Positions 62,857 through 64,000 of a stretch of 64,000 nucleotides of DNA are shown here, in pieces. Positions within the stretch are counted from its first letter, which is position 1, and each line of letters begins with the position of its first letter. Source of the stretch: Blepharisma stoltei (Eukaryota > Ciliophora > Heterotrichea > Heterotrichida > Blepharismidae); NCBI GenBank assembly GCA_914767885.1, contig CAJZBQ010000043.1, forward strand, positions 682,001 through 746,000, in the 5' to 3' direction. The notes beneath the pieces were generated by a model. The model did not search any database, was not told the DNA's origin, and worked only from the letters and a program-made list of their open reading frames with translations. The translations under genes were made by a program, and so were the position numbers.

Positions 62857-63955
62857 CTAAATTTTAGTGGCAAAAATTGATATAAAAATATCATTGAAAT
62901 AGATTTTATATGAGTTAAATATGAAAAAAGGGTAATTAAAGAAATTGGGATAGACTATATCGCTTTGATAAGGATCAATTAGTCACTGTGGAGAAATATC
63001 GAAGCCACTGGACCGAAGCGCATCAAAATCAGCTTCTTTTAGCTGAAATTCTCTTAAGATCTTCCTTTCTGAGAATTTGTGAAAAATTTGAGTATCTATG
63101 ATTCTGACTATTACATGATCTACTCGGAGATAAGACCTTATGAGTGCGAAAAAGCAGTCTTCCATGCAACGAATTCTGAAATTGAAGCGGGAGTGTCCGT
63201 TGTCGTTTAGCTCGTCCTCATAGAGCAAAATGTCTGTGCTTCATAGGATTGGGTTATCAACTCCTAGCATTTCTAAAGGGATATTTTCATTGGTTTCTCT
63301 AAACTTTAGATCAATTTGAGGAGACAAGTCAATTTGTAATAGTTCGCCTTTATAAGGTGAAGAATATGTTCAATCGCACCCTGGATCAAATTCTTTTGCT
63401 TGGATTTGTATTCTTTATTCTATAAATTATCATAATATTTTTCCCAAATTGTGATTTAAGAAAAAATTCCCTGATAAAAAATAAAAATACCAAAAAATTC
63501 TAATAGCATTGATAAATTATAACTCAAAAACTAAATTATTTATTATTCGCTTCTGATTTCCATATAAAAGCTTAATTCTCCGAATTTATAATGAAAAGAT
63601 ATAGAGAATCAGCTTCATTAAAAAGGGAGTCTTTTGGCAAAGTTTTATTTGCCCAAGATCCTGAATGATGGACCCTAACTGGCTCTGGAATTACGTTAAT
63701 ATGATCATAGTAAAGCTCTCCTTCAGTTTGCAGCTTTTGCATTCTTAAGCTCAAGCTGCACATGTTCAAAGCGCCTTCTGGGTCAATTCTATAAGCAACC
63801 TTGCTTTCAGAATTCTTAAAACACACATAACTTTTCGTTACAATATCAGGGATCTTAATGCCTAACCTTGCACCCAACGCGCTTAGCTCATCTGTTTTCA
63901 TATAATTTCCATGAAAAACCTCTATATCCCACGATCCAGCCCTATATGTTTCCAT
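62857..63955 (-). CDS. TIPRL: TIP41-like protein (TIPRL)
   Basis: N-terminus METYRAGSWDIEVFHGNYMK .. LGARLGIKIPDIVTKSYVCF matches the TIP41 start (GPW.I .. LPEM); then, after an IES, CDWTYSSPYKGELLQID and ILLYEDELNDNGHSRFNFRI, RCMEDCFFALIRSYLRVDHV and RIIDTQIFHKF are the core motifs (DWTYT..YKG, EDELHDHG, F.LLRFFLRIDGV, R..DTR). The end SPQWLIDPYQSDIVYPNF uses TGA as Trp. TIP41 regulates PP2A-like phosphatases downstream of TOR. The exact stop is uncertain. Confidence 0.82.
63411..63588. mobile_element. TA-bounded IES in the TIP41 gene (about 178 bp)
   Basis: Frame closes after SLYLFIINSEN; TA-to-TA removal joins DSLYLFI to IQIQAKEFDPGCDWTY. Confidence 0.65.
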
Positions 63956-64000
63956 TTAATTAATTTATATGCCCAATTAATTCCCAGTTTTATTTATTTT

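Overview
The window looks like germline (micronuclear) DNA of a heterotrich ciliate, most likely Blepharisma or a close relative. Three signals, all read directly from the sequence, agree. (1) TGA is read as tryptophan: the kinase VDF-W-SLG motif, the W of a CCT-type/bZIP/TIP41 gene and many other conserved positions are TGA, while TAA and TAG are the stops. (2) Introns are 15 nt GT..AG (5591-5605, 4531-4545, 9838-9852, 38153-38167, 52410-52424). (3) About thirty coding sequences or gaps inside them only read through when a TA-bounded segment is removed, as expected for internal eliminated sequences (IESs). Heterotrichs such as Stentor share the tiny introns but keep TGA as a stop, so TGA=Trp points to Blepharisma. 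Base composition is strongly AT-rich, except for GC-rich islands that turn out to be short retroposon-like inserts.

Layout. 0-15.2 kb: two head-to-head paralogous giant genes for secreted/membrane proteins (lectin-like domains, cysteine-rich repeats, C-terminal multi-pass region), heavily loaded with IESs and retroposons, with TPR remnants between them and a third fragment beyond. 15.9-22.4 kb: DJ-1, a TMEM230-like protein, DNAJC11, a RING protein and a small ORF. 22.4-27.6 kb: gene-poor, one retroposon and a degenerate repeat of about 1 kb. 27.6-36.1 kb: double rhodanese protein, unknown proteins, EMAPII/AIMP1-type tRNA-binding protein, RCC1-repeat protein. 36.7-39.7 kb: isobutyryl-CoA-dehydrogenase-like enzyme, Qc-SNARE, PLAC8 protein. 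39.7-41.3 kb: decayed coding remnants. 41.3-47.5 kb: unknown protein, UMP1/POMP proteasome assembly factor, proteasome beta1, AGC kinase, CCT-motif protein. 49.2-64 kb: ankyrin protein, sulfurtransferase, coiled-coil proteins, divergent actin, tRNA-Val, AT-hook protein, bZIP, SRPBCC protein, MORN protein, TIP41.

Mobile DNA. One MITE-like IES family (ends ACTCCC.., then CCTCCGTGAGCGAACAAAA, with a conserved AT-rich core) is present in at least 11 copies, eight of them inside coding exons. A second type has long terminal inverted repeats, and a third is nearly perfect palindromes. Nine GC-rich inserts of 320-550 bp behave like LINE-mobilised short retroposons: 8-12 bp target-site duplications in most, and a shared CCATTTTA-like 3' tail. 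Several sit inside coding exons, and in each of these cases the target-site duplication contains TA, so cutting at TA to TA would restore the reading frame exactly. One is inserted inside a 15-nt intron. This suggests that a retroposon can be removed as an IES if its own target duplication carries TA; this is the most interesting idea in the window and can be tested with somatic (macronuclear) reads.
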